This document shows, piece by piece, positions 35,441-47,134 of a stretch of DNA of 64,000 nt. Source of the stretch: Gonapodya prolifera JEL478 (Eukaryota > Monoblepharomycota > Monoblepharidomycetes > Monoblepharidales > Gonapodyaceae). A program made the translations under genes and the position numbers. The stretch is from NCBI GenBank assembly GCA_001574975.1, contig KQ965795.1, positions 62,001 to 126,000 on the forward strand, given 5' to 3'. Each line of letters opens with the position of its first letter. Within the stretch, counting starts at the first letter, position 1. The notes below the pieces were generated by a model that saw only the letters and a list, made by a program, of their open reading frames with translations, did not search any database and was not told the DNA's origin.

Positions 35441-37102
35441 GACAAGGCGGATTGGGTGCGGCGGGGTGGATTTGTTGGTGAGTTGATGGGAGACGGCGTG
35501 GTGCTTGGGCTCGTCAAGTTGGAGGAGACGTGGATACGGAGGTCTTGGTGCATGGAGCAAGGCTTGGATGGATTGAAGTTGGAGTGGAACATGAGGAAAA
35601 ACACCCACAGATGACGATTTTCTCAAAAATAACCTTATCTACATTGTCCGACGATCGCGGCCTGCTCTCAGGCGGGTCGTGGCTGGGGACATGTTGGAGA
35701 CCTTCTGATGAAATGGGGTGCGGCTCGGCATTGCTTGGACGTTTCCGTTCCTGAGGGAGGGAATGTGGCTCTTGACGCGAGCAAACACTGACCATTCTTT
35801 TTGTTTCCTTCTGCTCCTCTTTGCTTCCTTTTTCGCGCGAACAGTGGTGGACTACGCGTCTCGTTCAGTATGTGTGCCTGTGGGTACTATCTGTCTTGTA
35901 CGCCCGTGGTTCGGGGTGGAGAATATATTGAGCGCACTTATATATGCATTTGAACTGTCCACGTGTTGGATCTCTTTTATCATTGGGTTCAAGATGACAG
36001 GAGTCTTCGCGGTCATGGTCCTCATGCACCAAACATGGCGGACGCCACAAAACACGGATACAACCGCCCGGACAGCACGGCGCCACGTAACATTGCATTG
36101 GATGTCGTCCCTTTGTCGTCCTCGGAGAAAATCACCAGGGCGGCATTGTCGCCCAGCATCCCATCTCATCCCATTCTGCTGCCCAGACGGTTGTGGAACC
36201 GACTGTCCCGCCCTGAAGGAGCCTCACATTTGACCTTCGTTGTATTTAATACCTTCTGATCTGAACCTCCGACTCGCTTCCACCTGTGCCGAGGTCATTT
36301 CACTGCCCTGATGCACAAAGCTAGCGGCATAAGCCGAACAAGTCCTCTACATATTTGCTTGGTTTGCATTATTGGATGTGAGGCTGTATCGCAACCATCC
36401 CGCATCATTCTGCAAGCCTTCGCCAGCCTGGGACCAACTCTCTGGCATGTCAACGGGTCACCTAAAGGCTGAACCTGGGGACGCTTAGTTGTTTGTTTGT
36501 GCTCGGATGTGTTCTCTGCTTTTCAGCCGTCCCTTATGACGCCAAAAATGCGCGCCGGGTCACACGCAATTCGATTTGAATTCTCATGTATCGGAGTGTA
36601 TCGTGGCGGACTGAATTACCTAAGTGGTGAGGCCGCCATTTTTCCGGGTATACAGCGACGGAAGTGCTCGGTATGCACCGCCGAGAAGCAATCGAGTCAA
36701 TACAACGCAACACTTTCATTGTGGTTGCTTCGCTGCCCTGTTCGGTGTTTCGGCAGAACCAGTTATGGACCGCGCGGCTCGGCAAAGGCCTCGCTCGCAT
36801 TGACACCAACCCGTAAATCCTCACCTCAGTCTCGGCGATTTACCGCGGCGAGGTCCAAATATTCATTCACCTCCGTCGTGTTGTGGCAGCAGAATCGGGC
36901 TGCATTATGCGAGCATCGCCAAACAGTGCACGTTAGGACACAAGGCCCAGACCACCCCTCCGACCTCAGGAACTGCACACATCCCCCTAAAATAACAGCG
37001 GCGCAAAGCAAAACGTGGGATCGCGTGATTCTCGCTTCAGAGGCTTCAGACGAACCTGCGAACCTGCCAGTCATCGCCTTTTTTGCCACACCACACCCCG
37101 CC
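35441..37102. other. Long intergenic stretch before the NTF2-like cluster
   Basis: No confident gene in about 1.66 kb. Open frames exist (for example 36034-36259, starting MADATKHGYNRP, and an upstream in-frame extension of the next gene from 36497) but none shows a family motif or splice support. Confidence 0.5.
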
Positions 37103-37874
37103 ATGTCGACCTATAGACCAGTCTCTGCCCGTGGCGATTCTGCCGTCCAAAGGGCCTCCGTCCTCAACAGGCATCGCAACCCCAACGCTTTTGGACGCAC
37201 CGCGAGACCCACTGCGGCTATAGGAAAGCACACATCGCGAGTGGAACGAGCTGCCCGTGAGTGGGCGGAGAAGCTGTCCACTGCCGACGTTGAAGGGATA
37301 CTCGGAAGCTACGCCGATGGTGCAGTTGTGAGGCTCGCGGCGAAGAAAGGAGGACTGTGAGTGTATCGAAGAAACCTAAACGGTATTGGAACTCGTTCTC
37401 ATTGAAGTCTTCTCCTGTGCGATGCACTTTGAAGGCTATCTCGATTCCCCACCCAAAGCACTCCATTTTGGACCTTCCTTGGATTTGCCGCAGAGGGTTA
37501 CAAGGTGGGTACCAGTCATTGGGCGTGGCGTGATTCAGTAAAACTCGTTATTGACGCACCATAATGGACTTCTGCCGCAGGACTTTGAGTTCCGGAGCAC
37601 AGCAGACTTCGTCTTCAACGCAGACGACTTGACGGGCATGGTCATGATCCACGTCACCATCATCAACAAGAAGGGCACGGCCTACGTGGGAGATGCACTG
37701 TGTCGCATTCGATTCGACATGGAGGGACGAGTCGTGGAGCATGTCTTCTTCTTCAGCGACGCGCACATTATTGAGACTCTTTGGCAGGAGTGTTTTGAGA
37801 TGCAGGAAGTCCAAGCTGCGCTTGCGGCGGTGGGAATGGACGTTACGCCTCTTCTGCGACGGGAGGATGCTTGA
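37103..37874 (+). CDS. SnoaL/NTF2-like protein, cluster member A
   Basis: Three exons, 37103-37356, 37435-37504, 37581-37874, close to 205 residues. A basic, disordered N-terminus is followed by REWAEKLSTADVEGILGSYA and DGAVVRLAAKKG, LSRFPTQSTPFWTFLGF, and the C-terminal sheet ADFVFNADDLTGMVMIHVTI, GDALCRIRFDMEGRVVEHVF. The helix-then-curved-sheet order and the D/E-G-[RK]-[IV] turn fit the NTF2/SnoaL fold, which serves as enzyme (ketosteroid isomerase, polyketide cyclase) or binding pocket. No catalytic residues can be named. It is the first of seven relatives in 11 kb and is closest to member B. Confidence 0.75.
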
Positions 37875-38370
37875 GAGTCGGCCCCTTACACACCTCAAAA
37901 GTTCTCGACCTCCCATTGGCTCTTGCTATTCTGGTAATTGAGAGAGCTGGAAAGCTGGAGGACGGGATCGGACTTTCGCCCACTAATTATGTAACCGCAT
38001 GTCTCGGTTCCCTCGTACTATAGCACCATAGTTTCGTCTTGTAATTTTTAGTAATCTTGGAGATACATGTGATATACACAACCATTCGCTATTATTGCTT
38101 TCACTTTGGCCCAGAGTTCAGTGGCGCGACACCGGAAAGCACGTTACACGCAGTCAAAAACTCGAAGCGCAGCGCGTTAGAGCACCAGTCACGCTCCAGT
38201 CACGTCGGATCTCTTGTGTTAGTCACACCCGAAGGTGTTGAAAGGCAACCGCCCTGAGGCAAGCAGCCGTGCGCCACTCTCTACACTCGCGTGATTGTCG
38301 CAGCGGACCTCAAAACACCCTCCCTTCCCGCTATCGCCATCACCGACCGGAAACCTCGCCATCAGTACTC

Positions 38371-39188
38371 ATGGACTCCAATCAGCCCACCCGATCGGGC
38401 GCCGAAGTCTCGGTGGCGTCGCGAACCCGGCGCGGCGGTGGCCCTCCTCCTTCCACCAACACCTTCCCGACGCGACGCCCCTCCATGACAGGCCACCCGA
38501 ACCCAGAAGTCGAACGTACAGTGCGGGACTGGTTCATGCAATTCATCACGCTGGACCCGGAGTTGAAGTACATGTCGGGGTACGCGGATGGCGCGGTTGT
38601 GCGGTTCGTGGCGAGGCCGGGGAGCACGTGAGTTGAGTCTTGGTTGCGGTTGCGAGGGGGAGTGGCTAATGTGGGGTGTTGAATGTTGATGGTGTGCTGG
38701 TTTAGGGCGATGAAGTTTCCGAGGGGCGTTGCGTTCTGGTATGCAATGGGGACGCTGGCCAATACGGGGTTCAAGGTACGCGCGTGTATGGTCTCTCATG
38801 CTCGGGCGAAATTGTTCTAATGGACCCATTCTCGATCACCCTCTCCCGTTCTCGCCCTGTCAACATACTGGATCTTAATCCCACCGGACACCCACTACCC
38901 CACCAGGACTTCCGCCTCGAACCGCGCTCCGAGCTCGCGATCGCCTCTCGCGAGTACACCGCCATGGCCATGTACCGGATGACGGTCACCAACTACCACG
39001 GCACGGTATGGGCGGCCGACTCGCTCATGCGACTCAAGTACGACGAGACGGGGAAAATCGTGGACCACGCGTTCTTTCCCGGAGACGTGGATACGCTCAA
39101 CAGGATGCTTGATGAGTGTCTTACGATGACGGAGGTCAGGGAGGCACTGAAAGCGGTGGGAGTGGGGAGGGTATTTGGGATTTATTGA
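38371..39188 (+). CDS. SnoaL/NTF2-like protein, cluster member B
   Basis: Three exons, 38371-38627, 38706-38775, 38907-39188, giving 202 residues. Exon 2 has the same length (70 nt) and phases as in A. After a Ser/Arg-rich start come VERTVRDWFMQFI, SGYADGAVVRFVARPGS (compare SYADGAVVRLAAKKGG in A), FPRGVAFWYAMGTLA, then EYTAMAMYRMTVTNYHGTVW, DSLMRLKYDETGKIVDHAFF and LNRMLDECLTMTEVREALKA. It is clearly the sister of A. Function unknown beyond the fold. Confidence 0.75.
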
Positions 39189-39576
39189 TACAACGACGGC
39201 ACGGGCGGGAAAGGAGTGGCGGCAGGTCGGGTGGAAGGATTTCTCAGTGTTTCTATTGTCGGTTGGCATACCCATGAAGAAGTCACGGTACGCAAGTGTT
39301 TCATAGGAAGTTGTTTGGCGAGGTGCGACCCACGTCACTTGGATTAATTGACACAAAATGGACACCAATTGTAAAGATAGAATGATATCAGTCAATGTGA
39401 AAGTGTAGTTCAAACCAGGCCGTTTTCTCGTCCTGGTTTGGTCCCGCAGCGGTGCAAGAGGCCGCCCACAGCACCTCGGCACAAAATTCCTCCTGAACCG
39501 CACCTCTGTCCCTGTTCTATAAAATCCATCCATTCTCACACCGCCAGACTTTAGTCTCCGCGTTAACGCGAGCTGG

Positions 39577-40399
39577 ATGAGCACTCTGGACACCAACAAG
39601 AAGATTTTTCGGAAGGATTTCAGCGCTGATGGCGGCGGGCAGCTTCCGGTCGACATGGCACCCGTGGAACGACGGCTACCGACCACGGAGCGGGGGAAGC
39701 GCGCGTATCATATCATCAAGACGGCGTACGAGCATTTTTTTTCGATGGATGGTGGGTGGGTCGGAGGAGGGGCATGTGGGTGACAGGATTGGTCCTCACA
39801 CCATTTGCCTCGCCCCTCTGCTCCCTCACCTTCCTCACAACTCCACCTCCGCGTGAAAAGAGTACTGGGAAATGTACACGGAGGGTGCTACGACCTATTT
39901 TGGCGCCAATAGCACCCAGTGAGTTTCTTCTTGGCGCCCAGGGACAGCTTTTATGGCACGTCTTTTTAACGACACCACCGTCAGTTTAAAGCGATACCCA
40001 CGAGATACCCGGTTGTTCTGGGCAGTCTTTGGCCTGGTCATTGCGCACGGAATGGAGGTTCGTGGACGTCATTGAGACCGCCACTCTTATCAACGGGTTC
40101 GACGCATGGTTCACCACCCGTCACAACCATAGGAAGTCATCAACAATACCACAGTCGATCTCGTTGTTTGGGACACCGGCTACGCGTTCACTGCGTACCA
40201 CTGTACCTACAAAACGGTCAAGGGAACTACTTGGAGCGGGATGGTCCTTACACGGATGAAGTTCAACGAGGAGGGTCGAGTTTACGACCAGGCATTCTTT
40301 ATGGAGGATGCGCGAGGGCTGGACGCTGTTACGGGGGAGCTCATGGAGCTTCCTCAGGTGCGGGAGAAGATTCTCCTCGAGTGTGGACTCAATATCTAG
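39577..40399 (+). CDS. SnoaL/NTF2-like protein, cluster member C
   Basis: Four exons, 39577-39751, 39861-39918, 39985-40057, 40133-40399 (175, 58, 73, 267 nt), giving 190 residues. Order: VERRLPTTERGKRAYHIIKT (first helix), EYWEMYTEGATTYFGA, LKRYPRDTRLFWAVFGLVI, then the sheet TTVDLVVWDTGYAFTAYHC, WSGMVLTRMKFNEEGRVYDQ and the closing helices LDAVTGELMELPQVREKIL. Member D has the same four exon lengths. Compared with A, B, F and G it has one additional intron before YWE. Confidence 0.8.
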
Positions 40400-40737
40400 T
40401 CGGGGCTGGGAGTGGAGCATGACGGTGCCTTTTCGGGAAGCAAGGGATGTGGACTTTGACTCTGTAGTATTTTGATTATTGTATTGGTCAATGTCGGGGA
40501 ACTAGGAAACCTGTTGACGCAGTTACAAGTAAAATTGCATTTTTGGTAGCGTCCCCGCCATCGAAAATAACGTTGATTAGCCACGATTCATTGTCGTCTT
40601 GGTTGTTCCTTTGGGAGACCAATGCACCCAACGGTTACCTTTCCAGACCAGGGTTGTTGACCGGCCTCGACTCAACGGCAACTTCGTCCCTTTCTCGTGT
40701 TCTATTTCAGAACCGCGGAGCACTCTTCGTCGCAAGG

Positions 40738-41567
40738 ATGACGACCGTCTTGGAGTCCACCAAAGGTATATTCAAGAAGGACGACGATCGAGCCGAGGCG
40801 CCTCGCCTTCCCGTCGATGTTGCAGTGGAGAGGAGATTGCCGACCACCGAGCGGGGGAAACGAGCGTACCATCTCATAAAGACGGCCTACGAGGTTTACT
40901 TCTCTGGTGATGGTATGGTACTGCAGCTGTAGCGCTCCTGTGCCGGGAGACAAGAGCTTCGCTGATTGCGCCTCACGTTCCTCCCATCGGCTCGTCGAAC
41001 CGCACGCACGCTGACCAAAAGAATATTGGGGAATGCACGCAGACGAGTCAGTGACGTATTTTGGCACACCTACCAAGCAGTGAGTGGCTCGGGGTGTGAT
41101 TGCTGTCAAGGGCAAATGTCTTAATTTACTTATTGTTCAGTCTCAGTCGATATCCACGGGATTCTCGACTATTTTGGCCCATGTTCTACATAGTAATAGC
41201 TAATGGAATGAAGGTGATTGTTCCCTGTCTGCCGGACAAGCTGCCAGCTATGCGACTCAACTACCTTTTATTCGACCTTTTTGGCCTGCGCGAACTGCAG
41301 GAGGTCATCAACAGAACCACCATCGACCTTGTCGTCTGGGACGCGGGGTACGCCTTCGCCGCAAACCACTGCACATACGTGACCGTCAACGGGACAGTTT
41401 GGACTGGGATGGTTCTGACTCGCATGAAGTTTGACGAGAACGGGCAGGTGTACGACCAGGCATTCTTTACAGAGGATGTGCCGGGACTGGACGCGGTTAC
41501 GGGAGAGGTAATGGACCTTCCACAGGTGCAGGATAAGATTCTTCTGGAACTCGGGATTAAAGCGTAG
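40738..41567 (+). CDS. SnoaL/NTF2-like protein, cluster member D
   Basis: Four exons, 40738-40912, 41022-41079, 41141-41213, 41301-41567, again 175, 58, 73 and 267 nt, 190 residues. It shares with C the start of the fold (VERRLPTTERGKRAYH), Y[WF]G..T, LSRYPRDSRLFW, VINRTTIDLVVWDAGYAFAA, WTGMVLTRMKFDENGQVYDQ and GLDAVTGEVMDLPQVQDKIL. Identity with C is high in every exon while introns and spacers differ, so C and D are the youngest duplicate pair of the cluster. Confidence 0.82.
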
Positions 41568-41878
41568 CAGAACACCTCCCCCTCACCCCATCATCCTTGG
41601 AGAAATTTTTGACATTTTGTATCATATTTCTATGTTCATTGTGCGTAAAACATAAGATTTCCAGGTTGATGGGAGGGACCTCGTTCCGGGATGTGATTGC
41701 AGTTTCGGTCGAAAAATCGACGTAATGTCCAGGATTTGTTAAAATGGACTGACGTTTCCTAATCGCTTATGAAGATATACAATTTACCCTGTGGCAAATT
41801 TGCGGCAAGTCATTCGATTCCAGACCCTCTGAGACCCGTCTTTCACCCCGCAAAGAACAGCCTCGTCGCATCCTCGAT

Positions 41879-42705
41879 ATGACAGCCAAACTCGACTACA
41901 AGAATGTCTTCCGGATTCAGGAGCGTCCAGAAACCGCGCCACGGTTGCCAGCCGAAATGGCCAGAATCGGTTCGCCCGGAGCCAAAACGTTCCCGGGAAC
42001 GTTGAGCGGCCGACGCGCCCACGATAAGATTCTGAGAGGATACCAGGCGTTTTTCAGCGGACAGGATGATCTTGCGGGTGAGGAATCCGGGGTTATCCGT
42101 TAGGCAGACTCGTACGGTGGTGGGATTGATCCTAATCGAGACGCCCCCACCCTCAGACTTTTGGAACATGTTCTCCAAAAAATCGGAGACGTACTTTGGA
42201 GGAAACAACAAGAAGTGTGTTGCTGATTGGCTGGGTGATAACGCCATTGGATAAACTTTGATGATGATCTTCTCCCGATCTTCGCCATTGAAAGCCTGAG
42301 CCGGTATCCCCGCGATTCGCAAAAGTTCTGGACACTATTCTACATCATGGTGTCGCTGGAGTTGGAGGTATGTGCTGTAACATCATTCGCCCATTTCCGT
42401 GGCGTACCAGTCTTTAACAGTTTTTTACACTGCACCAGGAAGTAGTGAATCACCCGACAGTGGACCTCGTTGTGTGGGACAACGGCTACGCCTTTGCGGC
42501 GTCCCACGTCGGCTTTCGGTGCTCTGACGGAACACGATGGGAGGGTCAAATGCTGAATCGTATGAAGTATGATGCGACCGGGGCCGTCTACGACCAAGCA
42601 CTGTACACCGAGGACCTTGCAACGCTGGACAATATAATGGGTTACGTCTTTGGGCTCCCACAAGTGCAGAAAGCTGCGAAGGATGCTCTTGGGATCAAAT
42701 TGTGA
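41879..42705 (+). CDS. SnoaL/NTF2-like protein, cluster member E
   Basis: Four exons, 41879-42077, 42157-42214, 42295-42367, 42439-42705 (199, 58, 73, 267 nt), giving 198 residues. The last three exons match C and D in length. Seen: RRAHDKILRGYQAFFSGQDD, FWNMFSKKSETYFGG, LSRYPRDSQKFWTLFYIMV, HPTVDLVVWDNGYAFAASH, WEGQMLNRMKYDATGAVYDQ and TLDNIMGYVFGLPQVQKAA. It is a more diverged relative of C and D; the N-terminus before the first helix is unrelated. Confidence 0.8.
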
Positions 42706-42949
42706 ACTGTTGACACCTGACCGATGTCTGCATCTCTATCATGGCCATGTCGCGATACCCCCCCTGATCGCGTTGCAAGTGTGCGCTCCAGAACTTTTTC
42801 TTGTACCTTACACACCATTCTTGGATCTACTGTCAAAGATGTACTACAAATAATACCAACCCAGAGAATCATTGAGATTTGCCTCCCTCTGATGTAGCAA
42901 CTATCGATGACTCACTTTTTGTAATGGTGTCTGTGCACGCTCCAAAGCA

Positions 42950-45196
42950 ATGTCCCTCGAGATGGGCACGATTTTCACCCTGACGGTCGCCGCATTCATT
43001 GTCTACGTCATCTACATTGCCATCTCACTGTGGAGCAGAAACTTGGACGATGCTGCCCGCGTTTTATCGGTTCCGCTTCTTGTATTCCCCAAAGCCGGTC
43101 AACTGCAGAAGGTACATCACCCCGGACACCGAGCACACAAGAGAAACTGAGCTCAGCACTTGCTCCTTGTAGACACCTCTTACAATCCTGCTGATTCTTC
43201 GCAATCGTGGACCGATCGTAAGAGTTGTGAACATTCTTCGACCCACGAACAGCGTTGTTTTCATTGCCGGTTCGTAGCCTGGGCACTTGAACATCAGTAG
43301 ATTGGATTGAAAGTCTCTCTACACAGACCCTCTTGTCTTGCGGGAGCTGTATCTCGGAAAGAATTGGGAGCAATTTCCGCGTGCAAATTCCACACTTCCA
43401 AGCCAGAAGTACGCGATGATTCTCGTGGGTGCGTATCGCTAGAGCTGGCTCGACCGCTTACTCACAGAAAACTCTGTCAGATGGAGTATTAGTGCAAAAT
43501 GGGGAGGATTGGAAGATGGGAAGGCACTTCCACGCTCGAACCTTCGCCGCCACGGCTGTTCGACGATGCTTGCCCATCTTAGAGTCGAATCTGCATGACT
43601 TGATACAAAAGCTAGAGTTCCTCGGAGCGCAGGGCAGCTTTGAACTCGACTTCAAGCCCGTCTCCCGCAGGCACGTAATACAACTGTTCCCAACTTTCAA
43701 GTCGGCCAAGAGCTTGTGTTTCGACTCTGCAATTCTAGATATGCATTTGATATCGTCAGTCGGCTGGTATTCGGGGAGGACATCTGTTCCCAGCGCGAGG
43801 GATCCGAAGGAGAGAAGTACGTGCCGATGTTGATGCATTCTTGTGCGGTAATACCACCAACTTTCATGTACGCAATTCGTTCAAAGCTTGGAACAACGTT
43901 TTTCCAAACCTGGGGGACACTTCAGTTCCTGTACTCGGTGACGGGAAGCGATACCGTTATTTGGTTGGCCGGACTTCGAGATCGGTGAGCTGTTTGTGCC
44001 GGTCTCTGCGCGACTCGATACTGCAAGCTTTGCTGAGCAACATCTTTCACCCTTGAAAGATTTGAAGCCAGCCTAACACCGCTCAAACGCATCGTGCAGC
44101 AAGCAACGGACCGAGCTCGTGTGCAGCGGCAGGAAAGGTTCAGCATCTACGATAACATCGAGCACTCTTTGAAGAAGCTTGAATGGCTACGTGAACCAGA
44201 CAATTTGTTGAAGCAGCTTTTGACCTTTATCATCGCTGGTAGGTGTCAGAAGGTTGTTTGATTCTGGATCTTCGTCGTGGAATTGAAGACGACTGTATTG
44301 CAAGGGCATGACCCTGTTACATATGTGCTCTCATTTGCGCCTGTGAGCTTGCCGTGGGTGATACCTGGCTTTCGTTTGAACAGTGTGGGTTTCCTTGACG
44401 TCGCTTGAATCTTCGATTGCAACAGACACGTCCAGACATTCAAAGTTGTCTCCGAACGGAAATTGATACGTCATGTGGTGCTGGTGGAGTTCTTGCCCTG
44501 GAAAAGCTGGAGGGGTGCAAGGTATGTATGTATTTTCTCTTGAGTGACTCGACCTCCCAGCCGGAAACAAAGTCGACCGTCAACGCAGCTTCCGAACTCC
44601 GTCATTAGGGAAACACTCCGTCACTACCCCCCTGCTGCAAGCGAGCACTTGCTTGGGTTCCAAACTTTCGCCCCGAGATGACATTTTCTGATCGCCTGAA
44701 TGGAAGATGGCATCCCACGAGTAATTGCCGAAGACGGGACGTGTACCTGGATTGGTGCGTCATCGTAGTCCAGCCTTCGCAAATTTTGTTCACGAAAACG
44801 AGATGTCATCTTCAATTTCTTGCGATATCAGATGACGCAGGCATATCACGCCATCTCTCGCTGCGGCAGGACGACCTTGTCTTCGGCACCATTTATGCAA
44901 CGCACCACCTGGAAGCCAACTGACCGAACACCAAATCGTCGGTGAGTATTCGATCTATTGGGCCCTCGATTGTTGTGCCCTCATGTCCCCATGATCTTAT
45001 TGTGTCAAAAACCTCCCAGCTTGATACCTTCGACCGGGAACGTTTCCTCGACGATCCAAATGGAGGTGCAAAGCTGCACTCGTTTATACCCCTTTGTGAT
45101 ATTCTTTCGAGACCAGTATTTTGCGGTGATCTCATTTTTGTTGTTCTTCAGGTGACGGTCCCCGACGGTGCATTGGCGAGCTACTCGCCTCACTAG
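42950..45196 (+). pseudogene. Cytochrome P450, probably decayed
   Basis: Pieces in P450 order: an N-terminal membrane anchor (GTIFTLTVAAFIVYVIYIAI, 42950 on), RNRGPIVRVVNILRP, WEQFPRANSTLPSQKYAMIL, GVLVQNGEDWKMGRHFHART, RYAFDIVSRLVFGED, LTPLKRIVQQATDRARVQRQ, the K-helix VIRETLRHYPPAA with ExxR, and FDRERFLDDPNGGAKLHSF. Two faults point to loss of function. The Cys-ligand loop lacks the F-x-x-G-x-x-x-C-x-G pattern (FIPLCDILSRPVFCGD instead), and a TGA stands where YATHHLEAN should continue into a Trp-Pro pair. The I-helix AG-x-[DE]-T region after FIIAG cannot be found. One intron (43671-43738) seems to use a GC donor. It sits inside the NTF2-like cluster. Confidence 0.65.
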
Positions 45197-45639
45197 AAAT
45201 ACGTCTCGCGATTGCAACACTCGTGCAAAGTATGATTTTGCGCCCGCGAAAGGGTTTTCGGTGGGTGAGAACGAATTGTTTGAGAAAGGCCAATTACAGT
45301 ACTGACGCTGACCATTAAATCTTCGGTCACACACGCGGTGACCAGTGTGATTGGAAGGGGAGCGCAACAATGATGCGGCTTGATGTGAAGATTCGACTTT
45401 CGCCCATCACGCTGACTCGAGAATGAATAAGGGCGAAACAATTTTATTGAGCGCATTACGCAATACTGTTAGTCAATTTCAAAACGTTGCAAGAGAATCA
45501 ATGCGAAATGTTGAATGTTTTTACAGAATACAAAGTTGGGTACAAATGCAATAATACATAGCGAGAAGATGTCACGTAAAGGACTGCAAGTTTTGAGAAA
45601 ACCACTGGAGAGTAGTTCATGTCCTTTTTCACAAGGTGT

Positions 45640-46369
45640 TCACGGTGCCCTCCGCAGTACAATTCTTCTTTCCTTGAGCGTCGGAATGACTGCGCTGTAC
45701 GCAAAGAGTCCGCCCACGAAGGATTCCATGCGGGCCAAGTTCTCCACGAACAGTGCCTGGTCGACAATCAAGCCCTCTTGATTGTACTTCATCCTGTTCA
45801 GAACAGATCCTTCCCACGAGTCGCCCGTTACCGATGTGAATCGGTGTTTTGAGGTCACAAAGGCGTGACCGTCGTCCCACGCAACGATGTTGATGTTTCG
45901 CGACGTCACCACTTCCTAGAAAGGGGCAACGTGACTCGTGAGTGCCGAGGACGTTAAGAAAAAAGAGGTTGACGATCACCTCCAGAGCAACCTCGACCAA
46001 AATATCAAAGACCGCCCAGAACTCCTGAAACCCTTTCGGAAATCGTGAAAGACTATACGAAATAGGGGTGAGAATCCTCAAAATGTCCCCCTCGCTTTCC
46101 TAATCGCGATCGATTACTCACTTTGGGCCCGCACCAGCAAAAACCGAGGAACAGGAGGGGTGATAGACTGTTTTCCACTCCTGCTCTCCCGAGGCGAAGG
46201 CGTGGTACGATTTTCTCAACTTTTCTTTGAGCTGAGTCGACAGCGACGGCCCTGTAGTGTCTTGGCTTGCGAGAGATCGCTGCGGCGAGACGAGCCCAGT
46301 CGTTTGGGAGACACGTGACCTCCCTCTGTAGTCCGTTCCTGGGCGCGGTTGGGCTCTGTCTGCCATCAT
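45640..46369 (-). CDS. SnoaL/NTF2-like protein, cluster member F
   Basis: The only member on the minus strand. The start is the ATG at 46369 or 46366 (MMADRAQPRPG). Three exons by the same logic as G: a first exon through LKEKLRKSYHAFASGEQEW and CSSVFAGAGP, a 73-nt type exon LSRFPKGFQEFWAVFDILVE, and a last exon with INIVAWDDGHAFVTSKH, WEGSVLNRMKYNQEGLIVDQ and an ending that departs from its relatives (TLKERRIVLRRAP). The intron before LSRFP is phase 2 and the one before EVV is phase 0, as in the other members. Fold assignment only. Confidence 0.75.
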
Positions 46370-46899
46370 TTCTGTGTCCAGTCGTCACGGTGGGTGCAAA
46401 AGTTTCTCCGACTGAGGTTATATTGGTCTTCTGAGTGTTGACACATCAGGCAGGGAAATGTATCCGTCTCCCCCGCCCGGCCGCTGCTTTAAGAGGATAC
46501 ACAGTAGGTCAGCCGATATCAGTCACAAAAGTTAGTCGCAGCGCTTTCTTTGCGTGGACATGGCGGTCACTTTCGTCAATTTTATGTCCGCGGAGAAACC
46601 CTCACCCTCACTTCTCGTTCATGTACCATGTACTCTGGAAGTTGCCAACAGTACCACAAAACCTTGAAGGATCACTTGGAAGTAGAGTAGTTCCACGCAC
46701 TCGAAACCCTTGTTCCAGAAGACCAGTAATCACGTGATAACGGTTTATATTTCGGTGCAATGGTTGCGGGCACGGGACGGAACAGTTACACAGGCTCAAC
46801 GAAAAGCGTCGCAATCGTGAGCAGAGTAATAACGTGTTGCTACTACTTGGCGAAAGTGCTGAAGTCCGTGGAGGAGTGCACAGAATTATACCTCCAGAG

Positions 46900-46956
46900 G
46901 TGCATACGACACCTTTTACAGGGTGTTGTTAGGGTGCATAACGACACCTTTTACAG
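46900..46956 (+). repeat. Imperfect direct repeat of about 22 bp
   Basis: GTGCATACGACACCTTTTAC at 46900 recurs as GTGCATAACGACACCTTTTAC at 46934, with one base inserted. It lies in the spacer between members F and G. Confidence 0.85.
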
Positions 46957-47134
46957 CTCGTAAAACATAAACACTGGACTCTTACATAAGGTTCACTTTG
47001 ACGTTGAACGAAGCCACCCGTCTCGGGAAAGAACACGTCCGGATCCTTGTCCTTTGCCGGCACCGGGCGGAAGTGGTGGTGCAAAAAAGTTCCGCCATCC
47101 CAATTGCATACCAAGGAACGCTCCCCAAAGCCTG

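Noticed and set aside
35718-36233. Open frame with a hydrophobic stretch downstream of RPS18
   Set aside because: No homology, no sign of selection on codons, and overlapping frames of equal length.
36497-37102. In-frame N-terminal extension of NTF2-like member A
   Set aside because: The stretch has no counterpart in members B to G; the ATG at 37103 matches the start of its sister B in layout.
46900-46956. Short direct repeat as target-site duplication of a transposon
   Set aside because: The two copies are only 12 bp apart and nothing element-like lies between or around them.
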